From assembly GCF_030704825.1 (NCBI RefSeq), contig NZ_JAUYNX010000016.1, forward strand, positions 186,001-250,000: DNA of 64,000 nucleotides, read 5' to 3'. The translations under genes were made by a program, and so were the position numbers. Origin of the DNA: Brevundimonas sp. (GTDB taxonomy: Bacteria; Pseudomonadota; Alphaproteobacteria; Caulobacterales; Caulobacteraceae). Of this stretch, positions 36,649 to 48,360 are shown piece by piece. The stretch's first letter is position 1; every line of letters starts with the position of its first letter. Under the pieces are notes generated by a model. The model was given only the letters and a program-made list of their open reading frames with translations, had not been told where the DNA came from and did not search any database.

Positions 36649-37338
36649 GTGGCGCGCCGCACGCCCGGGGCCGGACGGGTCCAGGCGCTGGCGGCCCTGG
36701 CGGTCGCCGCGCCGGTGCTGGTGCTGGTCGCGGCCCTGGGGACGCGGGTCGGGGCCTGGCCGGTCGAGATCGGCTACGACCTGCTGACCTTGCGGGCGGG
36801 CTGGTATCTGTCCTTCCTCGGCGTGGCGGCGGCCCTGGGCGCGCTGGCCCTGTCCTTCGGCAATTTCCGCAAGCTGGGAGCCCTGGCCGTCCTGGCCGCG
36901 CTCGTGGCGGGAGGAACCCTGGGCGGCTTCCTCTGGCAGAAGGCCCGCATCGCCGCCGGCCCGGTGGAGAACGTCAGCACCGATCTCGCCGAGGTGCCCG
37001 GCTTCGGCGATCTCGGCGACGAGCGGAGCGGGCGGGGCCCCGGTCCGGCGGTCGGGGCCGAAGCCTGCCCCGGCGCCTTGCCGGTGATGCGGCAGGTCGC
37101 GCCGACGGCCGCCATCTACGCCCTGGAACAGGCCGGTTTCACCCTGCGCGGCGCCGGCGTGGCGCGGGCTGACGGCAGCCGCGAGGGCTTCTGGTTCGGC
37201 GTCGACCACGACGCCGTCATCCGCATCCGGCCGGGCCGCACCGACATCCGCGTCGCGGCCCGCGATCATCGGCCCCATGGCGGAGAGGCGTGCCGCATGG
37301 CGACCGCCATCAGCGAAACCCTGCGCGCCGCCGGCTGA
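36649..37338 (+). CDS. DUF1499-family membrane protein
   Basis: This 229-residue protein has three N-terminal membrane helices (ALAALAVAAPVLVLVAALG, WYLSFLGVAAALGALALSF and LGALAVLAALVAGGTLGGFLW). A DUF1499 domain follows: RQVAPTAAIYALEQAGFTLRG, then EGFWFGVDHDAVIRIRPGRTDIRVAARDHRPHGGEACRMATAISETL. The domain is common in proteobacteria and of unknown function. The start is GTG at 36649, 4 bases after the ligase stop, so the pair is likely cotranscribed. Confidence 0.85.
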   Translation: MARRTPGAGRVQALAALAVAAPVLVLVAALGTRVGAWPVEIGYDLLTLRAGWYLSFLGVAAALGALALSFGNFRKLGALAVLAALVAGGTLGGFLWQKARIAAGPVENVSTDLAEVPGFGDLGDERSGRGPGPAVGAEACPGALPVMRQVAPTAAIYALEQAGFTLRGAGVARADGSREGFWFGVDHDAVIRIRPGRTDIRVAARDHRPHGGEACRMATAISETLRAAG

Positions 37339-37341
37339 CCG

Positions 37342-38244
37342 TCAGGCCGGGGTCCAGTCGGCGTCGATCGCCGGACCCGGCGTCGCACGCACCCGTCCGG
37401 CCCGCTCCAGCGCGATCAGATGGGCCCAGACCGACAGGCTGGCCGCGGGCCAAAGCCGGGAGTCCACCGCGGCGTAGAGTGTCGGGATCATGTCGGCGAT
37501 GCGGCGGTCGCCCGCCGCCACCCGCGCCAGAACCTGCGCCTCCCGCATCAGCCGGTGGGCGCGGTAGGCCTCGAGGAACGGGCCCGGCTCCAGGATCGGC
37601 GCGCCGTGGGTCGGCCAGATCGTGGTGAAGCGCCGCGCGATCACCGCGTCCAGACTGGCCATATAGGCGGCCATGTCGCCGTCGGGCGGGGCCACCACGG
37701 TCGTCGACCAGCCCATGACGTGGTCCCCGCTGAACAGGGCGTTCTCCTGTTCCAGCACATAGGCCAGGTGGTTGGAGGCGTGCCCGGGCGTGGCCATGGC
37801 CCCGATCGTCCAGCCGTCGCCCCGCAGCCGTTCGCCGCCGGTCAACACGATATCGGGCCGGAAGTCCTCGTCCTCCTCCTCGTCGGGCGTCGCGGAGGCG
37901 TGGACCGTTCGCGCCGGGGGCGCCGCCGCCAGCACGGGCGCGCCAACCGCCTCCGCGAACGGACGGGCGAGGGGAGCGTGGTCGCGGTGGGTGTGGGTCA
38001 CCAGCACATGGCTGACCGTCTGGCCCGCGACCGCCGCCAGCAAGGCCGCCAGATGGGCCTCGTCCAGCGGGCCCGGATCGATCACCGCGACGCCCGCCCC
38101 GGCATGGCCGCGTCCGACGACATAGGTCCCGGTGCCGGTGAAGGTGAACGGCCCGGGATTGCGGGCGATCACGCGCCGGATCAGGGGCGAGACCGTATCG
38201 GTCCGCCCGTATTCGAACGCCGGCGCGGGGACGAACGGGATCAT
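37342..38244 (-). CDS. MBL-fold hydrolase (LACTB2-like)
   Basis: This 300-residue protein has the metallo-beta-lactamase motif VTHTHRDHAPLA near residue 83, ATPGHASNHLAYVL, SGDHVMGW for the metal-bridging aspartate, and WPTHGAPI. A C-terminal winged-helix-like segment, AHRLMREAQVLARVAAGDRRIADMIPTLYAAVDSRLWPAASLSVWAHLIALERAGRV, is typical of the LACTB2 group. Members of that group act as RNA or thioester hydrolases. An acidic DEEEDEDF insertion lies near residue 122. It is convergent with the DUF1499 gene. Confidence 0.9.
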   Translation of the reverse strand: MIPFVPAPAFEYGRTDTVSPLIRRVIARNPGPFTFTGTGTYVVGRGHAGAGVAVIDPGPLDEAHLAALLAAVAGQTVSHVLVTHTHRDHAPLARPFAEAVGAPVLAAAPPARTVHASATPDEEEDEDFRPDIVLTGGERLRGDGWTIGAMATPGHASNHLAYVLEQENALFSGDHVMGWSTTVVAPPDGDMAAYMASLDAVIARRFTTIWPTHGAPILEPGPFLEAYRAHRLMREAQVLARVAAGDRRIADMIPTLYAAVDSRLWPAASLSVWAHLIALERAGRVRATPGPAIDADWTPA

Positions 38245-38301
38245 CGGGCGCGGCCCGGCCCTTGCGTCAACACTTCGTAAACCTTCTGCGGAGTCCCCGA
38301 A

Positions 38302-38448
38302 GTGGCTGTTTCCATCGCCCTGGCTGTCTCAAATCGGCTCCAGCCCATCGCCGCGGCCTTCCTGTGTCTCATGGCGATGCAACTCGCCGTGGCGTCCTGC
38401 ACGCCGGAACCGGCGCCCTACGCCACGCGCGTCGCCATCCTCCGCTGA
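38302..38448 (+). CDS. Possible very small lipoprotein
   Basis: A 48-codon frame from GTG 38302 encodes one hydrophobic stretch (IAAAFLCLMAMQLAVASC) ending in VASC, which fits a lipobox, and then 15 residues (TPEPAPYATRVAILR). The stop lies 4 bases before the end of the convergent gene. The ribosome binding site (GCGGAG) is weak and the GTG start uncertain. Similar entericidin-sized lipoproteins exist, but I recognise no homolog, and chance coding is possible in DNA of this composition. Confidence 0.3.
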   Translation: MAVSIALAVSNRLQPIAAAFLCLMAMQLAVASCTPEPAPYATRVAILR

Positions 38449-38452
38449 CCGG

Positions 38453-38851
38453 TCACAGCGGCAGACCGCCCAGGTCGTAGCCGGCCGCGCCGGCGGCGGC
38501 CCGCAGGTCGGCGGCGTCCGCGCCCCTCAGCCGCTCGGCCATGGCCCAGACCGCGGCCGACCGCATTCCGGATCGACAGAACATCACGGTCGGCGCGCCG
38601 TCGGCCAGCAGCTCGGCGACGGCGAGAGCCTGCGTCCCGTCCGGCCGGCCGGACACGGGAATCCAGGCGAAGGCCAGGCCGGCCTCCCGGGCGGCCGCCT
38701 CCATTTCCGCGGCCGAGGGCTGGCCGGGCTCCTCGGCGTCGGGCCGGTTGCTGATCAGGCGCCGCACCCCCGCCGCCGCCAGGGCCGGCAGGGCGGCGGG
38801 TGAAAGCTGGGGCGAGGTCCAGACCGTCGGCGACAGGGACCGCGGAGCCAT
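38453..38851 (-). CDS. TIGR01244/DUF442 phosphatase-like protein
   Basis: This 132-residue protein belongs to the family found as the phosphatase-like half of Blh proteins. SPTVWTSPQLSPAALPALAAAGVRRLISNRPDAEEPGQPS is the family start, and the P-loop TVMFCRSGMRSAAVWAM carries the C-x(2)-G-x-R-S signature of the cysteine phosphatase or sulfurtransferase type. The substrate is unknown; in relatives it is linked to sulfide metabolism. It lies 2 bases after the signal-peptide protein gene on the same strand. Confidence 0.82.
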   Translation of the reverse strand: MAPRSLSPTVWTSPQLSPAALPALAAAGVRRLISNRPDAEEPGQPSAAEMEAAAREAGLAFAWIPVSGRPDGTQALAVAELLADGAPTVMFCRSGMRSAAVWAMAERLRGADAADLRAAAGAAGYDLGGLPL

Positions 38852-38853
38852 CC

Positions 38854-39369
38854 CTACTGTCGCCTTACCCGCACCGCCCGGCTGTCGCCGACGGTCAGCA
38901 GGAAGCTGCCCAGCGTGGCCTTGCGCACGCGCACGGGCTGGCCGGCGCGGTTCTCGAACCGGACGCGTTCGGAATCGACCTGGCGCCAGACCCCGCCGTC
39001 GGCCAGGCGGAAGATCCAGTGGTTCTCGTTGTTGCGCGAGGCGCTCTGCAGGGTCGTATCGATCGAGTCGATCTCGGTTCCCCCGTCGGGCCCGAACAGG
39101 CGCGGCAGGGAGGGCATTTCGAAGCCGAACAGCTGGCGCCGGGTTTCGGCGACCTGGGCCCGGTCGACGACGACGACCTCGCCTCCGCGCTGGGCCGCGT
39201 CGAGCGCGCCCGCGGCGGCGTCGTAGCAGGCCAGGCGGGCGGCGCCGTCGGCCACGCCGCGGCAGGCCATCAGCCGCTCCAGGGTCTCGGGGCGCTCCTG
39301 GGCGGGCAGGGATTGACCCGACAGGGTCGCCGCCGCGGCCGCCGCCGCCAGTCCGGAAATCAAAGACAT
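38854..39369 (-). CDS. Secreted protein of unknown function
   Basis: This 171-residue protein has a signal peptide (MSLISGLAAAAAAATLSGQSLPAQE). A conserved stretch follows, LERLMACRGVADGAARLACYDAAAGALDAA, whose two cysteines probably pair. The C-terminal half is a beta-rich domain: NENHWIFRLADGGVWRQVDSERVRFENRAGQPVRVRKATLGSFLLTVG. Proteins with this CRG...ARLACYD pattern are frequent in Caulobacterales and sphingomonads. No function is assigned. The start was placed at the ATG before the signal peptide. It is probably cotranscribed with the DUF442 gene. Confidence 0.8.
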   Translation of the reverse strand: MSLISGLAAAAAAATLSGQSLPAQERPETLERLMACRGVADGAARLACYDAAAGALDAAQRGGEVVVVDRAQVAETRRQLFGFEMPSLPRLFGPDGGTEIDSIDTTLQSASRNNENHWIFRLADGGVWRQVDSERVRFENRAGQPVRVRKATLGSFLLTVGDSRAVRVRRQ

Positions 39370-39655
39370 GGGTTTCCTCGCAATTCCCGCCGTCGCCCGG
39401 CCCGACTTCACTCGGACAAGACGGTCGCGGGGTCAACCAGCCCCTGCAACCGGAGAGGTGACCGTATCGTGGCCTAAATACGACAGTCCTGCTTCGACAG
39501 GGTTACTTTCGTGTAATTTGGCTGGCGAACGGTACGCCGGGGCGCATAACGTCGGGCAACTGCGGTCGGGGATTCTGTCCGCGGGGGACGGGAATATTCC
39601 ATTTAAGGCCGCGGCGGCCCGGTTTCCGGGCTTGCTGAACATCAGGAGACGACCT

Positions 39656-42600
39656 TTGAGAACCCAGAAAATCCGCAGCCGGCTGCTGACGACGACGATG
39701 ATCGGCGGTTTCGCCGCCCTCGCGTTCGCCGCGCCCGCCATGGCGCAAGAGACGCCGCAGGAGACCGAACTCGACGAAGTCGTCGTCACCGGCTCGCGCA
39801 TTCCGCAGTCCAACCTCGTCACCACCAGCCCGGTGACCCAGGTGACCGGTGAGGACATCGACGTCGCGGGCGTGACCCGGGTCGAGGACCTGATCTCGCA
39901 ACTGCCGCAGGCCTTCGCCGCCCAGAACTCGACCGTCTCGAACGGCGCGTCGGGCACGGCCACGGTGTCGCTGCGCAACCTCGGCTCGTCGCGCACCCTG
40001 GTGCTGATCGACGGTCGCCGGATGGGCTACGGTTCGCCGAACGACGACGCGGCCGACCTGAACCAGATTCCGGAACAGCTGGTCGAGCGCGTTGAAGTCC
40101 TGACCGGCGGGGCTTCCGCCGTTTACGGTTCGGACGCCATCGCCGGCGTTGTCAACTTCATCATGAAGAAGGACTTCGAAGGCCTGCAGATCGACGCCCA
40201 GTACGGCCTCTATCAGCACAACAACGACTATGACGGCGTCGGCAACCTGCGGGCTGAAATCGCTCGCCGCGCCCTGACCAACGCGGCCCAGTTCCAACTG
40301 CCCGATGACAACGTCTCTGACGGCGAAAGCCGCTCGGTGAACGTGACCCTGGGCGTGTCCTCGCCCGATGGCCGCGGCAATTTGATGGCCTACGTCGGCT
40401 ACCGCAACAACAACCCGGTCCTGCAGGCCCACCGCGACTATTCGGCCTGCGCCATCGGCGCGCCGAATGCCGGCTCGGGCCCGACCACCTTCTCGTGCGG
40501 CGGATCGGGCACCTCCTTCCCGGGTCGTTTCACCGACTTCGGCGCCAACGGCAGCAGCCTTCCGGGTCCGGATGGAATCACCGGCACGGCGGATGACATC
40601 GCCAATCCGCTGCCGTCTTTCAACTACACCATCAACGCAGCGGGTTTCACGCCCTACAACGGCGCGATCAACGACTATAACTATGGCCCGGTGAACTACT
40701 ATCAGCGTCCTGACGAACGCTACACCATGGGCGCATTCGGTCGCTACGAGCTGAACGACAAGGCTGAAGTCTTCGCCCAACTGATGTTCTCGGACTACAG
40801 CTCGGTAGCCCAGATCGCCCCGTCGGGTAACTTCTTCGCAACCGGCACCATCAACTGCGACAACCCCTTGTTGTCGGCCGCCCAGCGCACGGACATCGGC
40901 TGCGGCGCGCCCGCCGCCGCCGCGTTCGCGCTTGGCTTTATCAATGATCCGAACCGGGTTCCGCTCTACATCGGCCGCCGGAACGTCGAGGGCGGCGGAC
41001 GTCAGGACAGCCTGAACTATCAGTCCTATCGCGGCGTCGTCGGTATCCGCGGCGAAATGGCTCCGGGCTGGAACTACGATCTGGCCGCCCAGTTCTCGCG
41101 GGTTCGCCTGGCGCGGACCTACCTGAACGACTTCTCGGTCACCCGGCTCGGCCGCGCTCTTGACGTCGTCGACGTCGGCGGCGTCCCGACCTGCCGTTCG
41201 GTGGTTGACGGCACTGACACCACCTGCGTCCCCTACGACATCTTCTCGCCGGGCGGCGTCACCCAGGAAGCGATCGACTATCTGCAGATCCCGCTGATGC
41301 AGACCGGCCAGACGACCCAACAGGTCATCACCGGCGCCGTCACGGGCGACACGGGCTGGTCCTTCCCGACCGCCGCCCGCACCGTCCAGGTCGCGTTCGG
41401 CGTCGAGTATCGCCGCGACGCCCTGTCCTCCACGACCGACAACGCCTTCGCCACCGGCGACGGCGCCGGTCAGGGCGGCCCGACGATCGGCATCACGGGC
41501 GACGCGGACGTCTACGAGGCCTTCGGAGAAATCCAGATCCCCCTCGCCGACGATCAGCCGTGGGCCTATTCGGCCTCGGTCGACGCCGCCTACCGTCGTT
41601 CGGAGTACGCGAACGTCGGAACCGACACCTACAAGTTCGGCGCCGACTACGCCCCGGTCGAGGACATCCGCTTCCGCGCCAGCTACTCGCGCGCGGTTCG
41701 TGCGGCGAACGTGATCGAAATGTTCGCGGCCCAGGGCTTCAACCTGTTTGACGCTGACAACGACCCCTGCGACGACCTGAACGACGACGGCGTGCTGAAC
41801 AACAGCGTCCCGGCGGCGTGCATCGGCACCGGTTCGCACCAGGTCACCCTGGCGCAGTCCGACAGCGGCGCCCTGAACAGCCCGGCCGGCCAGTACAACT
41901 TCCTGGGCGGCGGCAACCCGAACCTGAACCCGGAAGAGTCGGACACCTACACCTACGGCGTGGTGTGGACGCCCGGCTTCCTGCCCGGCTTCAACATCTC
42001 GGTCGACTATTTCGACATCAAGGTCGACGGCCTGATCTCGACGATCGGGGCGCTGAACACCTTCGACCTCTGCTACAGCCAGGGTGACGCCGCCGCCTGC
42101 GGCCGCATCAACCGTAACCCCGGTGGCCAGCTGTGGGTCGGTTCGGGCTTCGTCGAGGACCTGAACAACAACATCGGCGGCCTGGCCACTTCGGGCTTCG
42201 ACGTGAACTCCAACTATGCCTTCGACCTCGAAGACATGGGCATGTCGAACATGGGCTCGATGCAGCTGTCCTTCGTGGGCACCTATCTGAGCGAGCTCCT
42301 CACGGACACCGGTCTGGGCGGACCCGCCTCGGTCTATGACTGCACGGGCTTCTACGCCAACCAGTGCGGCGTTCCGAACCCGGAATGGCGTCACCGCGCC
42401 CGCGCGACCTGGCTCACCCCGTGGGACCTGGACCTGTCGGCCACGTGGCGTCACTACGGCGAATCTGAAATCGCCGTTCTGGCCGCTGACGGCTCGCTCA
42501 ACAACGGTGGCGCTCGCATCGATCGCTACTTCGACGCCGAGAACTACCTCGACCTGGCGGCCGTGTGGCAGGCGACGGACACCGTCACCCTCCGCGCCGG

Positions 42601-42733
42601 CGTCAACAACGTTCTGGATAACGATCCGCCGCTGTCCTACAGCGTCGGCACCACCGGCAACGGCAACACCTACCCGCAGCTGTATGATGCGCTGGGCCGT
42701 TACTTCTTCTTCGGTGTCACGGCCAACTTCTAG
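39656..42733 (+). CDS. TonB-dependent outer-membrane receptor
   Basis: This 1025-residue receptor takes up large substrates such as siderophores, B12 or sugars with TonB energy. The start is TTG 39656, set by AGGAGAC at correct spacing and by the signal peptide that follows at once (RTQKIRSRLLTTTMIGGFAALAFAAPAMAQ). The mature N-terminus has a TonB box/plug start (ELDEVVVTGSRI). The plug contains NLGSSRTLVLIDGRRM and RVEVLTGGASAVYGSDAIAGVVNFIMK. The barrel ends in aromatic FFFGVTANF. Several Cys-pair loops (CAIGAPN, CDDLND) decorate the barrel. The substrate is not deducible. Codon use is slightly AT-richer, as in many highly expressed outer-membrane proteins. A terminator follows. Confidence 0.95.
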   Translation: MRTQKIRSRLLTTTMIGGFAALAFAAPAMAQETPQETELDEVVVTGSRIPQSNLVTTSPVTQVTGEDIDVAGVTRVEDLISQLPQAFAAQNSTVSNGASGTATVSLRNLGSSRTLVLIDGRRMGYGSPNDDAADLNQIPEQLVERVEVLTGGASAVYGSDAIAGVVNFIMKKDFEGLQIDAQYGLYQHNNDYDGVGNLRAEIARRALTNAAQFQLPDDNVSDGESRSVNVTLGVSSPDGRGNLMAYVGYRNNNPVLQAHRDYSACAIGAPNAGSGPTTFSCGGSGTSFPGRFTDFGANGSSLPGPDGITGTADDIANPLPSFNYTINAAGFTPYNGAINDYNYGPVNYYQRPDERYTMGAFGRYELNDKAEVFAQLMFSDYSSVAQIAPSGNFFATGTINCDNPLLSAAQRTDIGCGAPAAAAFALGFINDPNRVPLYIGRRNVEGGGRQDSLNYQSYRGVVGIRGEMAPGWNYDLAAQFSRVRLARTYLNDFSVTRLGRALDVVDVGGVPTCRSVVDGTDTTCVPYDIFSPGGVTQEAIDYLQIPLMQTGQTTQQVITGAVTGDTGWSFPTAARTVQVAFGVEYRRDALSSTTDNAFATGDGAGQGGPTIGITGDADVYEAFGEIQIPLADDQPWAYSASVDAAYRRSEYANVGTDTYKFGADYAPVEDIRFRASYSRAVRAANVIEMFAAQGFNLFDADNDPCDDLNDDGVLNNSVPAACIGTGSHQVTLAQSDSGALNSPAGQYNFLGGGNPNLNPEESDTYTYGVVWTPGFLPGFNISVDYFDIKVDGLISTIGALNTFDLCYSQGDAAACGRINRNPGGQLWVGSGFVEDLNNNIGGLATSGFDVNSNYAFDLEDMGMSNMGSMQLSFVGTYLSELLTDTGLGGPASVYDCTGFYANQCGVPNPEWRHRARATWLTPWDLDLSATWRHYGESEIAVLAADGSLNNGGARIDRYFDAENYLDLAAVWQATDTVTLRAGVNNVLDNDPPLSYSVGTTGNGNTYPQLYDALGRYFFFGVTANF

Positions 42734-42755
42734 GGCCTGACGTCAAGACCATCTG

Positions 42756-42787
42756 GGGCGGCGGATCTTCGGGTCCGCCGCCCTTTT
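42756..42787 (+). terminator. Rho-independent terminator after TonB receptor
   Basis: The arms GGGCGGCGGA (42756-42765) and TCCGCCGCCC (42774-42783) are followed by TTTT, 22 bases after the stop codon. Confidence 0.9.
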
Positions 42788-42870
42788 CTTTGCAAATTCC
42801 GCCGCCTCGGAAAAACCATCTCCGCGTTCGAGCGTTGCGGTTCATCCCCTGAACGTCTCAAGGCGCCTTC

Positions 42871-43404
42871 ATGCTGCTCAGCCTCGTCACCGCCCTCGTC
42901 CTCGCCGGCCAGACTCCGCCGCCCCGGGACGTCGGCGCCATGTCCACCGCTCCCGGCGTCGAGACCGGGGAGACCGAGCGCTTCCGCGAGGCGGTGGCCT
43001 ACGCCAATCCGATGCCGAGGGGCGCGCCCGAGGCCGACTATCCGCTGGTGGCCTGGTGCGAGGCGCTGGTGAACGGCCACGTCGCCCTGGGCGAGACCCT
43101 GACCAACCGCGACCCGCTGGATCTGGACATCATCCGTCTGGGCAAGCTCGAGGCCGCCGACTTCCGCGCCGCCCTGAACGCCGCCGAGCCGCGCCAGACC
43201 GCCGCCAGCCGCGCCGCGGCCCGCGCCGCCGCCGCCGAGGCCGCCGCCAAATGGACGCCGCTGATCGGACAGGACGAGACGGTGCGCAGCCAGGCCTTCG
43301 GCCTGTTCTTCGGCCTGCCCGGCCGCTGCGAACACGCCGCCCGCCGCATTCGCGAGAACATCACCTCGGCTCCGGCCACGCCCGCGGATGTCGGACTGGA
43401 ATAG
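42871..43404 (+). CDS. Secreted Ala-rich protein, unknown
   Basis: This 177-residue protein has a short signal peptide (MLLSLVTALVLAGQTPPP). A helical domain follows: YPLVAWCEALVNGHVALGETLTNRDPLDLDIIRLGKLEAADFRAALNAAE, then an Ala-rich helix and FFGLPGRCEHAARRIRENI. The two cysteines (AWCEAL and GRCEHA) could form a disulfide. I know no function. It has its own leader after the TonB receptor terminator and is convergent with the methyltransferase gene. Confidence 0.75.
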   Translation: MLLSLVTALVLAGQTPPPRDVGAMSTAPGVETGETERFREAVAYANPMPRGAPEADYPLVAWCEALVNGHVALGETLTNRDPLDLDIIRLGKLEAADFRAALNAAEPRQTAASRAAARAAAAEAAAKWTPLIGQDETVRSQAFGLFFGLPGRCEHAARRIRENITSAPATPADVGLE

Positions 43405-43412
43405 GCGCCGGA

Positions 43413-44363
43413 CTACGGCTTCCGGAAGCTCGTCCGCCAGCCGATCAAGGCTCCCTGGCCGTCATTCAGCTCGGCCCGCTCCTCCAGCGTCAACCCGGCC
43501 CGCGCCGCCCGCTGGACGAAGACATCCAGGCCCGGGCCGTCCAGCGCGGCCAGGTTCTGACTTTGCTGGCGGTGCCGCCACGCCGCATTGCCGGCCTCGA
43601 ACACCTCAAGCCGGGCGAGGGCGCTGTTCGGCTCATACGAGGCGATCCGGCGCGACAGGTCATCGAGATAGCCCACCATATAGCGCACCGGCTCGAACGC
43701 CGCCGTTGGTTCAAGCCGGGCCGCGGCCTGCCGAACCGCCTCGCGCAGCGCGTCTTCCGGCCCCGAAGCCGTCAAACCCTTGAGATGGGCGGCGAAGGCG
43801 CGTCGGGCGTGGCGGATCGCGCCGGACTTTCCCAACACCGCGTCATAGGCCGCGATCTGGCCCGCCGTCTGTCGGGTGATGACGCTGTCGGCATGGTGGA
43901 TCAGCATCAGCGCCCGTCCGCCCGGCCTCAGCACCCGTCCCAGCTCCAGCAGCGCCGCCCGGGTGTCCGCGTACTCGATCCCGAACTGCGACGAGGCCCC
44001 GTCGAACGTTGCCGCCGGAAACGGCAGCTGTTCCAGCGCCACGCCGCCCATAAGCCGGCAATCGGCGGGCAGGCGCGCGGATGCGGCCTCAACCTCGGCA
44101 TAGTCGACACCAGTGATCGTGAAGGCCTTGCCGCTGGCCGCGGCCACGCCGCTGGCATGGACCGCGACCTGGCCGTTGCCCGTCGCCAGATCCAGCAGAG
44201 CGGAGTCGGTCTCGAAGGCGCCGAACCATTCAGTCCAGATCGGCCGGGTGTCAAAGGCGACCGGCCCGGCGGGGGTCTGGACCGTCATGACGTCCGTGCG
44301 GCCGCTCCGCCAGTAGTCGCTCCAATGCCACCCACGCCGCTTTTCGGAAGGCGAAGGGCTCAT
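43413..44363 (-). CDS. Class I SAM-dependent methyltransferase
   Basis: This 316-residue protein has the SAM-binding motif I ALLDLATGNGQVAVH, the acidic loop ITGVDYAEVEAA, the post-motif FDGASSQFGIEYAD and LGRVLRPGGRALMLIHHAD. The unusual N-terminus (SEKRRGWHWSDYWRSGRTDVMTVQTPAGPVAF) resembles small-molecule or lipid methyltransferases. The substrate is unknown. It is the last gene after metH, separated by 102 bases that contain a perfect palindrome, so cotranscription with the methionine operon is possible but not certain. Confidence 0.82.
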   Translation of the reverse strand: MSPSPSEKRRGWHWSDYWRSGRTDVMTVQTPAGPVAFDTRPIWTEWFGAFETDSALLDLATGNGQVAVHASGVAAASGKAFTITGVDYAEVEAASARLPADCRLMGGVALEQLPFPAATFDGASSQFGIEYADTRAALLELGRVLRPGGRALMLIHHADSVITRQTAGQIAAYDAVLGKSGAIRHARRAFAAHLKGLTASGPEDALREAVRQAAARLEPTAAFEPVRYMVGYLDDLSRRIASYEPNSALARLEVFEAGNAAWRHRQQSQNLAALDGPGLDVFVQRAARAGLTLEERAELNDGQGALIGWRTSFRKP

Positions 44364-44393
44364 CCCGGCTCCAGTCAGACCACAATCGGAGTT

Positions 44394-44412
44394 CGCCGAT
44401 CAATGATCGGCG
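44394..44412. repeat. Perfect palindrome between metH and methyltransferase
   Basis: CGCCGATCAATGATCGGCG has 9-base arms around a single A. No T run follows on the minus strand, so it is an imperfect fit to a terminator. It could be an operator or an mRNA processing hairpin. Confidence 0.5.
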
Positions 44413-44465
44413 TTCGCTCCGTTGTTAGATCAACCGGCCCGTCCGGCCAAGCGCCCCTCCAGGAG

Positions 44466-47129
<2,664 letters not shown>

Positions 47130-47137
47130 TCGAAAAC

Positions 47138-47268
47138 TCCGCTCATCCCCGCGAAAGCGGGGACCCAGTGCTTTCGTGAGGCACGGTGCATGGGATTGAT
47201 GTCAGGGCGCGCTCGGTGAGACCGATCGCCCAAAGAACTGGGTCCCCGCTTTCGCGGGGATGAGCGGA
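47138..47268. repeat. Palindromic repeat element between metH halves
   Basis: A 131-base element has terminal inverted repeats of 37 bases, 47138-47174 against 47232-47268, with one mismatch among the outer 37. Each arm is itself a hairpin (CCCCGC-GAAA-GCGGGG). The 57-base centre shows no reading frame. The arm core CTCATCCCCGCGAAAGCGGG matches the type of dispersed palindrome (CATTCCCGCGAAAGCGGG-like) found in many alphaproteobacterial genomes. It may be a MITE or REP-like element. It ends two bases into the metH-C ribosome binding site. Confidence 0.85.
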
Positions 47269-47280
47269 AATCAAGACACA

Positions 47281-48360
47281 TCACGCCACCAGCTCGAACG
47301 GTTCCAGCCCCGACAGCCGCATCGCCACCGGCCGTTCCGGGATCTCCCGCGTCGGCAGTTTCGACACCGCCTCCGCCGTGTGCCGGATGTGTTCCGGGGT
47401 CGTGCCGCAGCAGCCGCCGACGATGTTGACCAGGCCCGAGGCCGCCCATTCCTCGATGAAGTGGGCCGTCTGGTGCGGCTCCTCGTCGTACTGGCCCATG
47501 GCGTTGGGCAGGCCGGCGTTGGGATAGGCGGCCACCAGGGTGTCGGCCACCCGGCTCAGCTCGGCGATGAAGGGCCGCATCAGATCGGCGCCGAGGGCGC
47601 AGTTGAAGCCGATGGCGAAGGGTTTGGCGTGGCGCACGCTGTTCCAGAAGGCCTCGGCCGTCTGGCCCGACAGGGTCCGGCCCGAGCGGTCGGTGATGGT
47701 GCCCGAGATCCAGATCGGCAGGGCCTCCATGCCCTCGTCCTCGAGGTCCTTGATGGCCTTGATCGCCGCCTTGCAGTTCAGCGTGTCGGTGATGGTCTCG
47801 ATCAGATAGAGGTCGACCCCGCCCTCGTTCAGCGCCTTCACCTGATGGCGGTAGGCGTCATAGACCTGGTCGAAGGTCACCAGCCGGGCGCCGGGGTCGT
47901 TCACGTCCGACGACATCGACAGCATCTTGTTCAGCGGTCCGATCGAACCGGCGGCGAAGCGCGGCTTGTGCGGCTCCTTCGCGGTCCAGCGGTCGGCCGC
48001 GGCGCGCGCCAGTTTCGCGCCTTCCAGATTGATGTCCCACACCGACTGCTCGTCCAGCTTGTAGTCGTCCTGGGCGATGACCGTGGCCGAGAAGGTGTTG
48101 GTCTCGGAGATGTCGGCGCCGGCGGCGAAATACTGGTCGTGCAGGCCGGAAATGACGTCCGGGCGGGTGATGCACAGGATGTCGTTGTTGCCCTTCATCT
48201 GCCCGTTGTGCCCGGCGAAGCGCTCGCCGCGGAAATCTTCTTCCGACAGTTCGCTGCGCTGGATCATCACGCCCCAGGCCCCGTCGAGGACGAGGATCCG
48301 CTCCTTCGCGGCCCGGTGCAGGGCGGCGATGCGTTCGCTGCGGGGAAGGGGGATACTCAT
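47281..48360 (-). CDS. metH: Methionine synthase, homocysteine domain (split MetH)
   Basis: This 359-residue protein is the homocysteine S-methyltransferase half. It begins [34 protein letters not shown]. The zinc thiolates appear as [12 protein letters not shown] and [29 protein letters not shown] and [14 protein letters not shown] are family blocks. It needs the C-terminal half, encoded 151 bases downstream past the repeat element, for B12 chemistry. Its ATG overlaps the metF stop (ATGA). No reading frame joins it to the second half, so this is a true two-gene split. Confidence 0.95.
   Translation of the reverse strand: MSIPLPRSERIAALHRAAKERILVLDGAWGVMIQRSELSEEDFRGERFAGHNGQMKGNNDILCITRPDVISGLHDQYFAAGADISETNTFSATVIAQDDYKLDEQSVWDINLEGAKLARAAADRWTAKEPHKPRFAAGSIGPLNKMLSMSSDVNDPGARLVTFDQVYDAYRHQVKALNEGGVDLYLIETITDTLNCKAAIKAIKDLEDEGMEALPIWISGTITDRSGRTLSGQTAEAFWNSVRHAKPFAIGFNCALGADLMRPFIAELSRVADTLVAAYPNAGLPNAMGQYDEEPHQTAHFIEEWAASGLVNIVGGCCGTTPEHIRHTAEAVSKLPTREIPERPVAMRLSGLEPFELVA

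Noticed and set aside
39368..39655. In-frame extension upstream of the TonB receptor.
   Set aside because: It places 96 atypical residues before a clear signal peptide; the TTG with AGGAGAC is the better start.
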